A stretch of DNA of 64,000 nucleotides from DATGLG01 sp035294245 (GCA_035294245.1 DATGLG010000004.1:402323-466322); one strand, 5' to 3'. Counted from the stretch's first letter, positions 54,605 to 63,566 are shown. Program-made: numbers and translations. Notes: generated from the sequence alone by a model not told the origin.

Positions 54605-55857
54605 CCGCTTACCTTACCATTGTGAAAAGCCAGCCACGGCAAAGGATTGATCGGCCGACCGTTGCGACGCAACTCTACATAAAGCTCCGGGGCGCCGCCC
54701 GCGCGCTGCCCCATGACACCTACCGGCTCGCCAGCCAGCACCCACTGGCCGGCCACTGCGTCGACCCGCGACAAGCCCGCAAGGAGCGTATGATAGCCTT
54801 CGCTGTGTTCTATGATCAAGATTTGGCCGTAGCCGCGAAAAGGCCCGGAGAATACCACTCGCCCGTCATAGGGGGCGACGACCTGGGCGTCGGGGCGCGT
54901 GCGGATGGTGATCCCCTCGCTGTTGGCGCCGAAATCACCGGGGTCGCCGAATTGACGGATCACCTCGCCGCGGGCAGGAAGGGTCAGGCGGCCCTGGGCT
55001 CCGCTCATTGGCCGGATCGTAAGCCCTGCAGGGGGGAGGGCTGCGAGCTTCTCGGTGTCCGAGGGGGCATCGCTCGATACGCCGGGCGGCGGGGTTGGCT
55101 TGGCGCGGGCAAGCGCCGCGCGCCGCGTGTCCTCGGCATCGATCCTGTCCAGTAGTTCTCGCAGGTCCTTGGCTTGCGCAGAGAGCATCGCGACCCGCTC
55201 CTGGGCCTGCTGCCGTGCGGATTCGGTCTGCCGGAGAAGCTCTGCTTTCGCGGCCACCAGCGCAGTCAATTGCCGCCGGTCCTCCTCGAGGTGCTGCTTG
55301 CTGGTGACAATCTCGTCGCGCTCCCGCTTCATCTGCGCTTGGAGGCTGCGAAGCGAATCGAGATCGGCGCGCAGCCGCCTTGCGCGCGCCTCGACCTCTG
55401 GAACGGCCGTCCGCAGGAGAAGGGCGCTGCGCAGCGTGTCAACGGGCCGTTCCGGCATGGCCGCCATGGCTTCCGGCGGATAGACCGCCAACCGCTCGAG
55501 CGCGCCGAGGGTGGCGACAAGCTGGGTGCGGCGCTCTTGCAAGTCTTGGTTCTTTTCCTCCTCCGCGGCACGCAACTCGTCGAGCGTCCCTTCGAGGCCG
55601 GTCAGGTTCTGCTCCTGCGCCTGCACCGCCTGAGCGGCGGCGATGCTCTGCCGGCGCAGGGAATCGATCTCCCGGGCGAGCGTTGCCGATTGCTGTCCAA
55701 GGGTGCCCGCCCGTGCCCTGTCCTGCGCGATGGCTCGTTCGACATCCTCGAGCTTGCCGCCGACGCCCTTCTTATCTGGCTCGCCAGCCGCCGCGGAAGC
55801 GGCCGCGAGGATCGCCGCCAGAAGAAGGACGGCCAGGCCCGGCCTACGCCGAGGCAC
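54601..55857 (-). CDS. envC: EnvC-type murein hydrolase activator
   Basis: The 418-residue periplasmic protein has a signal segment (LAVLLLAAILAAASAAAG), a long coiled coil (about 45-250), and a degenerate LytM/M23 domain (about 300-418). Canonical Zn ligands are missing: the HxxxD position reads NSEGITI and the final HxH is absent (PELYVELR), as in E. coli EnvC, so it should activate an amidase rather than cleave murein. GTG 55857 has AAGGAG 4 nt upstream and lies within the end of gpmI (overlap 14 nt). Confidence 0.88.
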   Translation of the reverse strand: MPRRRPGLAVLLLAAILAAASAAAGEPDKKGVGGKLEDVERAIAQDRARAGTLGQQSATLAREIDSLRRQSIAAAQAVQAQEQNLTGLEGTLDELRAAEEEKNQDLQERRTQLVATLGALERLAVYPPEAMAAMPERPVDTLRSALLLRTAVPEVEARARRLRADLDSLRSLQAQMKRERDEIVTSKQHLEEDRRQLTALVAAKAELLRQTESARQQAQERVAMLSAQAKDLRELLDRIDAEDTRRAALARAKPTPPPGVSSDAPSDTEKLAALPPAGLTIRPMSGAQGRLTLPARGEVIRQFGDPGDFGANSEGITIRTRPDAQVVAPYDGRVVFSGPFRGYGQILIIEHSEGYHTLLAGLSRVDAVAGQWVLAGEPVGVMGQRAGGAPELYVELRRNGRPINPLPWLAFHNGKVSG

Positions 55858-57427
55858 GCGTCTCCTTGGCGACGCCCGACGAATCCGGCAGCTCCACCAG
55901 CACACGACCGCTCATCTCCGCAGGCTGCGGCAGTTCCATGAGCGCGAGGATCGTGGGTGCCACATCCGCCAATTTTCCGTCACGGATGGATTTCACCCAG
56001 CTTGGCGCATTCACCAGGACGATCGGCACCGGATTCATGCTGTGCGAGGTCAGAGGCTGGCCCGTGACGGAATCGCGCATCTCTTCGCAATTGCCGTGAT
56101 CCGCCGTGATCAGAAGACATCCGCCTGCCTTGGCGACGGCCGCCTCGAGCCGCCCCATGCAGTGGTCGATGGTCTCGGCCGCCTTGATTGCCGCCTCCAG
56201 AACGCCGGTATGGCCGACCATGTCGCCATTGGCATAGTTGACGACGACAAGATCGAAACGGCCGCTCTCGACGGCGGCGACGAGCTTATCGGTCACTTCC
56301 TCAGCCGACATTTCCGGCTTCAGATCGTAGGTCGCGACCTTCGGTGAGGGGACGAGAATGCGCTCCTCGCCGGGAAAGAGCCGCTCCTCACCGCCATTGA
56401 AGAAGAAGGTGACATGGGCATATTTCTCCGTCTCGGCGATGCGGAGCTGCTTGAGGCCCGCTTTTGAGACGACCTCACCGAGCGTGTTACGCAGATCGGT
56501 CGGAGGAAACAGCGCAGGAAGAAGGCGGTCGAGCTCCTTGGAATAGGATACCATGCCGAGGGCCGCGGCCAAGTGGCGGTGCACCTTGCGCGGAAACCCG
56601 TCGAATTTCGGATCCAGGAGCGCGGTAAGGATTTGCCGCGCCCGATCGGCGCGGAAATTGGCCATCAACAAGCCGTCGCCTTCCGCCATGCCGCCATATC
56701 CAGCGATCACGGTCGGCTTGACGAACTCGTCATTCTCGCCGCGGGCATAGGCTGCGGCGATCGCCGTGTGCGCATCCGTCGCCGTCTCACCCTCCCCACC
56801 GACAATGGCATTATAGGCGAGCGCGACGCGATCCCAGCGCTTGTCCCGATCCATGCCGTAATAGCGCCCGCCGACCGTACCGATGGAAAGGCCGGTGCAG
56901 TCCTTCGTATCGGCCAGGAAGCGATCGACAAATTCGGCGGCGCTGCGTGGGGGGGTATCGCGCCCATCGAGAAAGGCATGCACCACGACCGGCACACCGG
57001 CCTGGGCCAAAATGCGCGCGAGGGCGGCCATATGGTGCTGATGGGCGTGCACCCCACCCGGCGATAAGAGCCCAAGCAGATGGCAGCGCCCCTTGCTGGC
57101 CTTGAGCTTGGCGGCAAAGTCAAGTAATGTTTGATTTCTGGCAAGCGCACCGCTCGCAAGAGCTTGGTCGATGCGGGGAAGCTCCTGTATCACGACCCGT
57201 CCCGCCCCGAGGTTCATGTGTCCGACCTCGGAATTGCCCATCTGCCCGTCGGGTAGGCCGACCTCGTGCGCCGAGGCATCCAGAAGGGCATGTGGGCATT
57301 CGGCCATGAGCCGGTTCCACACCGGCATATGCGCCTGGCAAATGGCGTTGTCCTCGCATTCGGAGCGGTAGCCCCAACCGTCGAGCACGCAAAGCACCAC
57401 GGGGCGCGGGCGGCGAGCGGGCGTCAT
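55844..57427 (-). CDS. gpmI: 2,3-bisphosphoglycerate-independent phosphoglycerate mutase
   Basis: The 527-residue cofactor-independent mutase interconverts 3- and 2-phosphoglycerate with two Mn ions. LCVLDGWGY opens the alkaline-phosphatase fold, S66 in GQMGNSEVGHMN is the phosphoenzyme serine, and TADHGNCEEM near residue 450 carries metal ligands. ATG 57427 is chosen; a -10-like TATAAG lies 4 nt before it. It precedes envC by overlap and follows rlmH by 50 bp. Confidence 0.96.
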   Translation of the reverse strand: MTPARRPRPVVLCVLDGWGYRSECEDNAICQAHMPVWNRLMAECPHALLDASAHEVGLPDGQMGNSEVGHMNLGAGRVVIQELPRIDQALASGALARNQTLLDFAAKLKASKGRCHLLGLLSPGGVHAHQHHMAALARILAQAGVPVVVHAFLDGRDTPPRSAAEFVDRFLADTKDCTGLSIGTVGGRYYGMDRDKRWDRVALAYNAIVGGEGETATDAHTAIAAAYARGENDEFVKPTVIAGYGGMAEGDGLLMANFRADRARQILTALLDPKFDGFPRKVHRHLAAALGMVSYSKELDRLLPALFPPTDLRNTLGEVVSKAGLKQLRIAETEKYAHVTFFFNGGEERLFPGEERILVPSPKVATYDLKPEMSAEEVTDKLVAAVESGRFDLVVVNYANGDMVGHTGVLEAAIKAAETIDHCMGRLEAAVAKAGGCLLITADHGNCEEMRDSVTGQPLTSHSMNPVPIVLVNAPSWVKSIRDGKLADVAPTILALMELPQPAEMSGRVLVELPDSSGVAKETRASA

Positions 57428-57477
57428 GGCGCTTATATAGGGCAAAGCGGATCGGTGGAACAGCCCGAAGCTCCTAA

Positions 57478-57936
57478 TCAGCCCCTGTGATAGGGATGTC
57501 CGGCGAGGATTTGCTGAGCCCGATAGAGCTGCTCGGCAAGCAGTCCCCGCATGAGGAAGTGCGGCCAGGTGACGCGGCCAAGGGCAAGGACCAGTCTGGC
57601 ACGGCGGCGGATGATATCATCCAGCCCGTCCGCACCGCCGATGACGAAGGCGATCGTCGCCACCCCTTCGTCGCGCCAGGCGCCGAGGCGTGCAGCGAAG
57701 TCCTCACTGGTGAGGAGCCGGCCTGTCGCGTCGAGGGCAACGACGGTGGCGTCCTCGGGTAGGGCGGCCAAGAGCAGCGCCGCTTCACGCGCCTTTTGCT
57801 GCGCTTTCGGGCGTACGGCCTTCAGCTCGACTTCCTTGAGCACGACGGGCCAGGTCAGCCGGGCCACATAATGCTCGTAAAGCGCCCGCTCCGGCCCACT
57901 GCGGAGGCGGCCGACAGCGGCCAATACGATACGCAT
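57478..57936 (-). CDS. rlmH: 23S rRNA pseudouridine-1915 methyltransferase RlmH
   Basis: The 152-residue SPOUT enzyme methylates pseudouridine 1915 in helix 69. Its core AFVIGGADGLDD is the family SAM loop, and the C-terminus (LYRAQQILAGHPYHRG) is the conserved RlmH end. rsfS is 50 bp upstream; the two are commonly adjacent. Confidence 0.95.
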   Translation of the reverse strand: MRIVLAAVGRLRSGPERALYEHYVARLTWPVVLKEVELKAVRPKAQQKAREAALLLAALPEDATVVALDATGRLLTSEDFAARLGAWRDEGVATIAFVIGGADGLDDIIRRRARLVLALGRVTWPHFLMRGLLAEQLYRAQQILAGHPYHRG

Positions 57937-57986
57937 CGCCCCTCCGGTGGGGCTCCGCCATGACGCCGAGAGCGCGGGTGATCAGC

Positions 57987-58322
57987 TCAAGCGATCAACT
58001 CCGCCGCATGCTCGGAGGCGGGCAAGGCTCGTCCCCACATCTTTTCGAGATTGTAGAGCGCCCTGATCTCGGGGCGGAAGAGATGGACGACCACGTCACC
58101 TGCGTCGATCAGCACCCAGTCTCCCTGGGACTTGCCTTCGACATGGGTCGTGCTCAACCCGGCGGCCTTGAGCTTCTCCACGAGATGCTCGGCCATTGCG
58201 CCCACCTGACGCTGGGAATTGCCTGCGGCGACGATCATGTAGTCGGCGATTGAGGATTTGTTTTCGAGGCTGATGACCACGGGATCGATGGCCTTGTCGT
58301 CCTCGAGCGACTGCTCGATCAA
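57987..58322 (-). CDS. rsfS: Ribosomal silencing factor RsfS
   Basis: RsfS binds L14 and blocks subunit joining during starvation. The conserved ENKSSIADYMIVAAGNSQRQ and GDWVLIDAGDVVVHLF are present. TTG 58322 gives 111 residues, but the conserved AEALCRLIEQSL starts upstream of it. The frame stays open to AAGGAG (58383-58388), 9 nt before an ATA at 58373 that would give about 128 residues, overlapping the nadD end by 38 nt. No ATG, GTG or TTG exists there, so the true start may be non-canonical. Confidence 0.92.
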   Translation of the reverse strand: MIEQSLEDDKAIDPVVISLENKSSIADYMIVAAGNSQRQVGAMAEHLVEKLKAAGLSTTHVEGKSQGDWVLIDAGDVVVHLFRPEIRALYNLEKMWGRALPASEHAAELIA

Positions 58323-58335
58323 GCGGCAGAGCGCT

Positions 58336-59022
58336 TCAGCGGGGGTGGACGGCTTTCTCTTGCGTCGTGCTATGGTTCGGATCTCCTTTCGGTTGATTCG
58401 CCTGCGCTCCGTATCGACCCGCGCGAATCGCGCTTGCCGAGGCCGGATGCAGGGGAATGAAGAGAAACACCCATGCGGGCGGCCTCAGATCCGCGATCCT
58501 TTTGGCTCGACGCGGCCGCACGCGAAAGCGCCAAAACCGGCGCGCGGCCTTTCCAGCCAGTACATCAAAAGAATAGGAAGGCCGATCGAAAACTGCAATG
58601 GACACTTCCATGAATATTCGATCCCAGTTGCGCCAGCGGGGAAGCTGTTTCAGATTGTCGGCGCCCATCAGCCAGGCGAAACGGTATCGCGGAAACCGCC
58701 GCCGCAGCGCCACGAGCGTGTCCGCTGTGTAGCGGGTGCCGAGGCGGAGCTCGATATCACTCACCTTGATGCGGGGATGGCGGGCCAGGACCTTGGCGCG
58801 GGCCACGCGCTCGGCAAAAGGCGCCATGCCGGCTCTCGGCTTGAGCGGGTTTTGCGGTGATACGAGCCACCAGACCTCGTCGAGGCCGAGGCATTTCAAC
58901 GCCTGAAGACTGATATGACGGTGACCCGCGTGAGCCGGGTTGAAGGAGCCCCCGAGCAGGCCGATACGGCGCCGGCTCCCCCGGATCGCCGGCGCGGGGT
59001 TGAAAGGCCGCGATCCTGCCAT
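58336..59022 (-). CDS. nadD: Nicotinate-mononucleotide adenylyltransferase
   Basis: The 228-residue enzyme makes deamido-NAD from NaMN and ATP. GLLGGSFNPAHAGH (21-34) is the nucleotidyltransferase loop; LMGADNLKQLPRWRNW and HPASASAIR carry the conserved adenylyl-binding regions. The tail beyond HPASASAIR is about 30 residues of unconserved sequence that overlaps the start region of rsfS. ATG 59022 is 10 bp after the proA stop. Confidence 0.94.
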   Translation of the reverse strand: MAGSRPFNPAPAIRGSRRRIGLLGGSFNPAHAGHRHISLQALKCLGLDEVWWLVSPQNPLKPRAGMAPFAERVARAKVLARHPRIKVSDIELRLGTRYTADTLVALRRRFPRYRFAWLMGADNLKQLPRWRNWDRIFMEVSIAVFDRPSYSFDVLAGKAARRFWRFRVRPRRAKRIADLRPPAWVFLFIPLHPASASAIRAGRYGAQANQPKGDPNHSTTQEKAVHPR

Positions 59023-59031
59023 GGGGTGCCG

Positions 59032-60315
59032 TTAAGGGCGAAGCTGTCCCGAGCCGCGGACCACGTATTTATAGCTGGTCAGCTGCTCGGCGCCCACAGG
59101 GCCGCGGGCATGGAGCCGGCCAGTCGCGATGCCGATCTCCGCCCCCATGCCGAATTCTCCGCCGTCGGCGAATTGGGTCGAGGCGTTGTGCAGCACGATG
59201 GCGCTGTCGATCTCGGCGAGGAACCGCGTCGCAGCCGCTGGATCTTCGGTAATGATTGCGTCGGTATGATGGGAGCCGTAGCGGTTGACATGCGCGATCG
59301 CCTCGTCGAGGCCGCCCACGACCTTTACCGAAATAATGGCGTCGAGGTACTCGGTTGACCAATCCACCGGGCTTGCCGGCACGATGCGCCGGTTGATGGC
59401 GCAGGCTTCCTCATCCCCGCGGATCTCGCAGCCGGCGCCGATCAGCGCGTCGACGATTGGCGGCAGATGACTCGTCACCGCGGCACGATCGATCACGAGG
59501 CTCTCGGCCGCCCCGCAAATTCCGGTGCGGCGCATCTTGGCGTTGAGGGCTACCGTCTGGGCCATCTCGATCTTTGCCCGGCTATGGATATAGACGTGAC
59601 AGTTCCCCTCCAAATGAGCGAGCACCGGAATGCGGCTTTCGCGCTGCACCCGCTCGATGAGGGACTTGCCGCCGCGCGGCACGATGACGTCAATGATTCC
59701 ACTCATCGATAGAAGCTCGCCGACAGCAGCCCGGTCGGTGGTCGGGACGAGCCCAATTGCCATTTCGGGCAGCCCCGCCTCGCGGAGGCCGTCATGAAGG
59801 CAGGCGACGAGCGCTGCCGACGAACGAAAACTCTCCGAGCCGCCGCGAAGAATCGCAGCATTGCCGGACTTGAGGCAGAGCCCACCGGCATCCGCCGTCA
59901 CATTGGGTCTCGCCTCATAGATGATGCCGATGACGCCAAGAGGGACGCGCACGCGCTCGATATGGAGGCCGTTGGGGCGCGTCCAGGCCGCGATCACTTG
60001 CCCGACGGGGTCCGGAAGCGCTGCCACCGTCTCGAGCCCCTGAGCGATGGCCTCGATGCGCGCCGGGTCGAGAAGAAGGCGATCGCGGAATGCGGCGGAA
60101 ATTCCGGCGCTATTCGCCTCTGCAAGATCCCGGACATTCGCCTCAAGGATGCGCGATTCGGCGGCGCGCACCGCAACCGCTGCTCGTCGCAGCGCCGCCT
60201 CCTTTTGCGCCGACGATGCCGTCGCGAGCTGCCGCGCCGCGTCGCGCGTTTCGGTACCGATCCGCTGCATCACGGCTCGGATATCCTGGCGGGAGATGGC
60301 TTCGACGGCGCTCAC
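59032..60315 (-). CDS. proA: Gamma-glutamyl phosphate reductase
   Basis: The 427-residue NADPH enzyme reduces gamma-glutamyl phosphate in proline synthesis. VRVPLGVIGIIYEARPNVT and the catalytic cysteine in KMRRTGICGAAESL are intact, as is the C-terminal EFGMGAEIGI. GTG 60315 is chosen since AGAGG lies about 11 nt upstream and the family starts here; GTG 60345 is possible. proB is 79 bp upstream, so both proline enzymes are cotranscribed. Confidence 0.95.
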   Translation of the reverse strand: MSAVEAISRQDIRAVMQRIGTETRDAARQLATASSAQKEAALRRAAVAVRAAESRILEANVRDLAEANSAGISAAFRDRLLLDPARIEAIAQGLETVAALPDPVGQVIAAWTRPNGLHIERVRVPLGVIGIIYEARPNVTADAGGLCLKSGNAAILRGGSESFRSSAALVACLHDGLREAGLPEMAIGLVPTTDRAAVGELLSMSGIIDVIVPRGGKSLIERVQRESRIPVLAHLEGNCHVYIHSRAKIEMAQTVALNAKMRRTGICGAAESLVIDRAAVTSHLPPIVDALIGAGCEIRGDEEACAINRRIVPASPVDWSTEYLDAIISVKVVGGLDEAIAHVNRYGSHHTDAIITEDPAAATRFLAEIDSAIVLHNASTQFADGGEFGMGAEIGIATGRLHARGPVGAEQLTSYKYVVRGSGQLRP

Positions 60316-60394
60316 GATTTTCGTTTCCTCTTGGCCCGGCAGCACCGGAACCGTAGCTCAGAATCCGTCGCAATTCCAGGCGCGGACGGCAGCC

Positions 60395-61528
60395 TCAGCC
60401 GGGCTCGCTCAGGACCAGGTCATCGCGATGGATCAGCTCCTCGCGGCCTCGATAGCCGAGGAGCGCCTCGATGTCGCCGCTGCGATGCCCCATGATGCGC
60501 CGCGCATCCGTGGCGGAATAGGCGCAGAGGCCGCGCGCGACTTCCCGGCCTGCCGTGTCGCGCACGCTGACGGCGTCGCCGCGCTCGAAGCCGCCCTTGA
60601 CGGCAATGACACCGGCCGGAAGCAAGCTCTTATTGGCCCTAAGCGCCTCGATCGCGCCCTCGTCGACGATGACGGCGCCTGCGGGCTTGAGCGCCGTCGC
60701 GATAAGCTGGCGACGCGCCGTAAGCGGGCTCGTCTTCGGCAGAAACCAAGTGCAGACGGCGCCGTCTTCCAGAGAGGAGAGGGGATTGTTTCCGCGCCCC
60801 ATGGCGATCGCCATGCGGCAGCCCGCGCTCATCGCGATCCGCGCGGCGGCGAGCTTCGTCACCATCCCGCCCGAGCTATAGCCCGGCCGCGCGGCGCCTG
60901 CCATCGCCTCCACCGCGGGCGTGATCTCTTCAACGACGGGGATGTGGCGCGCGGCGCGGTCGTGGCGGGGATCGGCCGTGTAGAGGCCGTCGATATCGGA
61001 AAGCAGCAGCAAGGTATCCGCGCTGATCATCTGCGCTACCCGTGCGGCGAGGCGGTCATTGTCGCCAAAGCGGATCTCCTCGGTCGCGACCGTGTCGTTC
61101 TCGTTGACGACCGGCACCACGCCCAAGCGCAGCAAGGTCGCGAGCGTGGCGCGCGCATTGAGGTGTCGGCGCCATTCCTCGGTGTCGCGCAATGTCAGCA
61201 GGATCTCCGCGACCACGATGCCGTGGCGGCCGAGGCTGCCCTGATAGGCGTGAGCGAGGCGGATCTGTCCGACCGAGGCTGAAGCCTGCTTCTCCTCGAG
61301 GGCGAGCTTCCGCTTGCGGCCGGTGAGGCCGAGCTGCCGGCGCCCGAGCGCAATGGCGCCCGAGGAGACGATCACGACTTCCTGGTTGCGGGCGCGAAGT
61401 CGTGCCACGTCGTCGGCGAGCGCCTCAAGCCAAGCTCCGCGCAGCTCGCCGGTTTCGTCATCGACGAGGAGCGCCGAGCCGATCTTGACGACAAGGCGCC
61501 GCGCATCGGCCAGGTGAAAGCTGCTCAC
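60395..61528 (-). CDS. proB: Glutamate 5-kinase
   Basis: The 377-residue enzyme phosphorylates glutamate and is the proline-feedback-inhibited step. It has an amino acid kinase domain (about 10-260, RRLVVKIGSALL, VSSGAIALG, VNENDTVA) and a C-terminal PUA domain (about 275-370, GGFERGDAVSV). GTG 61528 overlaps the obgE stop as GTGA, with GGAGG upstream, so synthesis is coupled to ObgE. Confidence 0.96.
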   Translation of the reverse strand: MSSFHLADARRLVVKIGSALLVDDETGELRGAWLEALADDVARLRARNQEVVIVSSGAIALGRRQLGLTGRKRKLALEEKQASASVGQIRLAHAYQGSLGRHGIVVAEILLTLRDTEEWRRHLNARATLATLLRLGVVPVVNENDTVATEEIRFGDNDRLAARVAQMISADTLLLLSDIDGLYTADPRHDRAARHIPVVEEITPAVEAMAGAARPGYSSGGMVTKLAAARIAMSAGCRMAIAMGRGNNPLSSLEDGAVCTWFLPKTSPLTARRQLIATALKPAGAVIVDEGAIEALRANKSLLPAGVIAVKGGFERGDAVSVRDTAGREVARGLCAYSATDARRIMGHRSGDIEALLGYRGREELIHRDDLVLSEPG

Positions 61529-62565
61529 GCCGGTGCCTCCGCCTCGGCTCGACGGGCGTTTTCGGCCGCGGCCGAGCGCCGCGCCATGATCGCGGTCAGA
61601 AGCGAGCCAAGTGCGTCCTTGACACCCCGACCGGCAACTGCCGAGAGCGCGATAACCGGGCGTTTGGACGCCCGCTTCAAGGCGGCGAGCTTCGCCTTGA
61701 CCTCTTCGGGCGCAAGCGCATCGCATTTATTGAGCGCAACAACCTCCGGCTTTGCGTCGAGAGCATGGCCGTAAAGCTTGAGCTCGCGGCGAACCGTGCG
61801 GTAGGCGGACGCCACATCGTCTTGCGTGCCATCAACGAGATGAAGCAGCACGCTGCACCGCTCCACATGGCCGAGGAAGCGCGTGCCGCGGCCGCGCCCC
61901 TCATGAGCGCCGGCGATAAGCCCCGGAATATCGGCGAGAACGAACTCCGTCTCGCCGAGGCGAACCACGCCGAGATGCGGCGTCAGGGTCGTGAAGGGGT
62001 AATCGGCGATCTTGGGCCGTGCCCGCGAGACGGCGGCCAAGAAGGTGGATTTCCCCGCATTGGGCAGACCAACGAGCCCGGCATCCGCGATCAGCTTGAG
62101 GCGCAGCCAGATCCAGCGCTCCTCTCCAGGCCAACCCGGGTCGGCCCGGCGCGGCGCCTGATTGGTGGAGGACTTGTAATGGGCGTTGCCGAAGCCGCCA
62201 TTCCCGCCTTTGACGAGGACAACGCGCTGGCCGGGTGCGGTCAAATCGGCGATGAGCGTCTCCTTGTCCTCCTCGAAGATCTGGGTCCCGACCGGCACCT
62301 TGAGGACGACGGATTTCCCCGCGCCGCCGCTGCGATTGGCGCCCGCGCCCGGCTGGCCACGCTGAGCCTTGAAATGCTGCGCGTAGCGGTAGTCGATAAG
62401 CGTATTGAGCCCCTCGACGCATTCCGCCACGACATCGCCGCCGCGGCCCCCATTGCCGCCATCGGGCCCGCCGAACTCGATGAATTTCTCGCGACGGAAG
62501 GCGACGCAGCCGGGGCCGCCATCGCCGCTCCGCACATAGATCTTGGCTTCGTCGAGAAATTTCAT
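61525..62565 (-). CDS. obgE: Obg-family GTPase
   Basis: The 346-residue GTPase acts in 50S assembly and stringent control. The Gly-rich Obg fold is 1-158 (SGDGGPGCVAFRREK); the G domain has GLPNAGKST (166-174), DIPGLI and NKCD, and a Ser-Ala-rich tail ends EAEAPA without a separate OCT domain, as in many alphaproteobacteria. It is preceded by the rpmA terminator, so a new transcript may start here or read through. Confidence 0.96.
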   Translation of the reverse strand: MKFLDEAKIYVRSGDGGPGCVAFRREKFIEFGGPDGGNGGRGGDVVAECVEGLNTLIDYRYAQHFKAQRGQPGAGANRSGGAGKSVVLKVPVGTQIFEEDKETLIADLTAPGQRVVLVKGGNGGFGNAHYKSSTNQAPRRADPGWPGEERWIWLRLKLIADAGLVGLPNAGKSTFLAAVSRARPKIADYPFTTLTPHLGVVRLGETEFVLADIPGLIAGAHEGRGRGTRFLGHVERCSVLLHLVDGTQDDVASAYRTVRRELKLYGHALDAKPEVVALNKCDALAPEEVKAKLAALKRASKRPVIALSAVAGRGVKDALGSLLTAIMARRSAAAENARRAEAEAPA

Positions 62566-62590
62566 GGCTGCGCCCCCGCGCCGCCTTTCC

Positions 62591-62625
62591 AAACGAAAAC
62601 GGGGGAATGGCCGGCCATTCCCCCG
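62591..62625 (-). terminator. Rho-independent terminator after rpmA
   Basis: A perfect 13-bp palindrome (62600-62612 pairing with 62613-62625, arms GGGGAATGGCC-type) is followed on the minus strand by TTTTCGTTT (62591-62599). It lies about 30 bp downstream of rpmA and upstream of obgE. Confidence 0.8.
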
Positions 62626-62653
62626 AGCAGCGCCTCCCGCGCTGGGGAGGTGG

Positions 62654-62911
62654 TCACTGCACCGGCTTCACCGAGACGGTGGTGCGCCCGCTTGCGCTCG
62701 ACTTGAACTCGACATGGCCTTCCGTGAGGGCGAAGAGGGTGTGGTCGCGCCCCATCCCCACATTGTGACCGGGGTGGAATTTGGTGCCGCGCTGCCGGAC
62801 CAGGATATTTCCCGGAATGACGATCTCACCGCCGAACTTCTTGATCCCCAGCCGCCGGCCGGCGGTGTCGCGGCCGTTGCGGGAGCTGCCGCCTGCCTTT
62901 TTATGTGCCAT
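62654..62911 (-). CDS. rpmA: 50S ribosomal protein L27
   Basis: The 85-residue protein starts MAHKKAGGSSRNGRDTAGRR; its N-terminal tail reaches the peptidyl transferase centre. LVRQRGTKFHPGHNVGMGRD is the family core. It follows rplU by 12 bp and ends at the terminator 62591-62625, giving a bicistronic rplU-rpmA. Confidence 0.97.
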   Translation of the reverse strand: MAHKKAGGSSRNGRDTAGRRLGIKKFGGEIVIPGNILVRQRGTKFHPGHNVGMGRDHTLFALTEGHVEFKSSASGRTTVSVKPVQ

Positions 62912-62923
62912 GGACCCGTGCTC

Positions 62924-63496
62924 CTAATTCGACTTCTTCGCCTTGCTCGTCTTCTTGGCACCGGCCTTGCCGGAAGCCACCTTGCCGCCGCTCTTGGCCT
63001 TGCCAGCGGGCTTCTTTGCGGCCGCTTTCTTGGGGGCAGCTTTCTTTACCGGGGGCTTCCGCTTGGCGGGCATCTCGACGGCGGCCTCCTCCGCAGCGGC
63101 GGCGACAGCGGCCGGAGCCGCAACCTGCTTGCGCGGCCGGCCCGGCTTTACCTGCTCCGCCGTCACCTTGCGCTCGGCGCCCGGCGGGACGATCTCCGCG
63201 ATGCGCAGCACCGTGACCTGCTGGCGATGGCCGCGCTTGCGGCGGTAATTGTGACGACGCTTCTTCTTGAAGACGAGCACTGTATCGTCGCGTAGCTGCT
63301 CGAGCACCAAAGCGGTGACCGCGGCGCCAGCGACCCGTGGGCTGCCCACCTGGGGGTCGGCGCCGTTGCCGCCGAGCATAAGAACGTCCTCGAGCGCGAC
63401 GAGCGAGCCCGTCTCGACAGGAAGCTTCTCGACCTGGATGACATCGCCTGGGGCCACCCGATACTGCTTCCCGCCGGTCTTAACGACTGCGTACAT
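62924..63496 (-). CDS. rplU: 50S ribosomal protein L21
   Basis: L21 starts MYAVVKTGGKQYRVAPGDV; residues 1-104 form the conserved beta fold with FKKKRRHNYRRKRGHRQQ. A tail of about 85 residues is Ala/Lys/Pro-rich and probably disordered, taking it to 190 residues versus 103 in E. coli, a feature common in alphaproteobacteria. A good promoter and a leader hairpin lie upstream. Confidence 0.97.
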   Translation of the reverse strand: MYAVVKTGGKQYRVAPGDVIQVEKLPVETGSLVALEDVLMLGGNGADPQVGSPRVAGAAVTALVLEQLRDDTVLVFKKKRRHNYRRKRGHRQQVTVLRIAEIVPPGAERKVTAEQVKPGRPRKQVAAPAAVAAAAEEAAVEMPAKRKPPVKKAAPKKAAAKKPAGKAKSGGKVASGKAGAKKTSKAKKSN

Positions 63497-63530
63497 AGGC
63501 AAAACCAACCGTCGGAGACAAAAGCAAGCA

Positions 63531-63552
63531 CACGGGCACCACCGCGCCCGTG
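63531..63552 (-). promoter_or_regulatory. Leader hairpin upstream of rplU
   Basis: CACGGGC (63546-63552 as read on the minus strand) pairs with GCCCGTG (63531-63537), a 7-bp stem with an 8-nt loop, between the promoter and the L21 start at 63496. A ribosomal-protein autoregulatory leader is possible; only the hairpin is seen. Confidence 0.4.
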
Positions 63553-63566
63553 CGCAAAGAGCCGGC

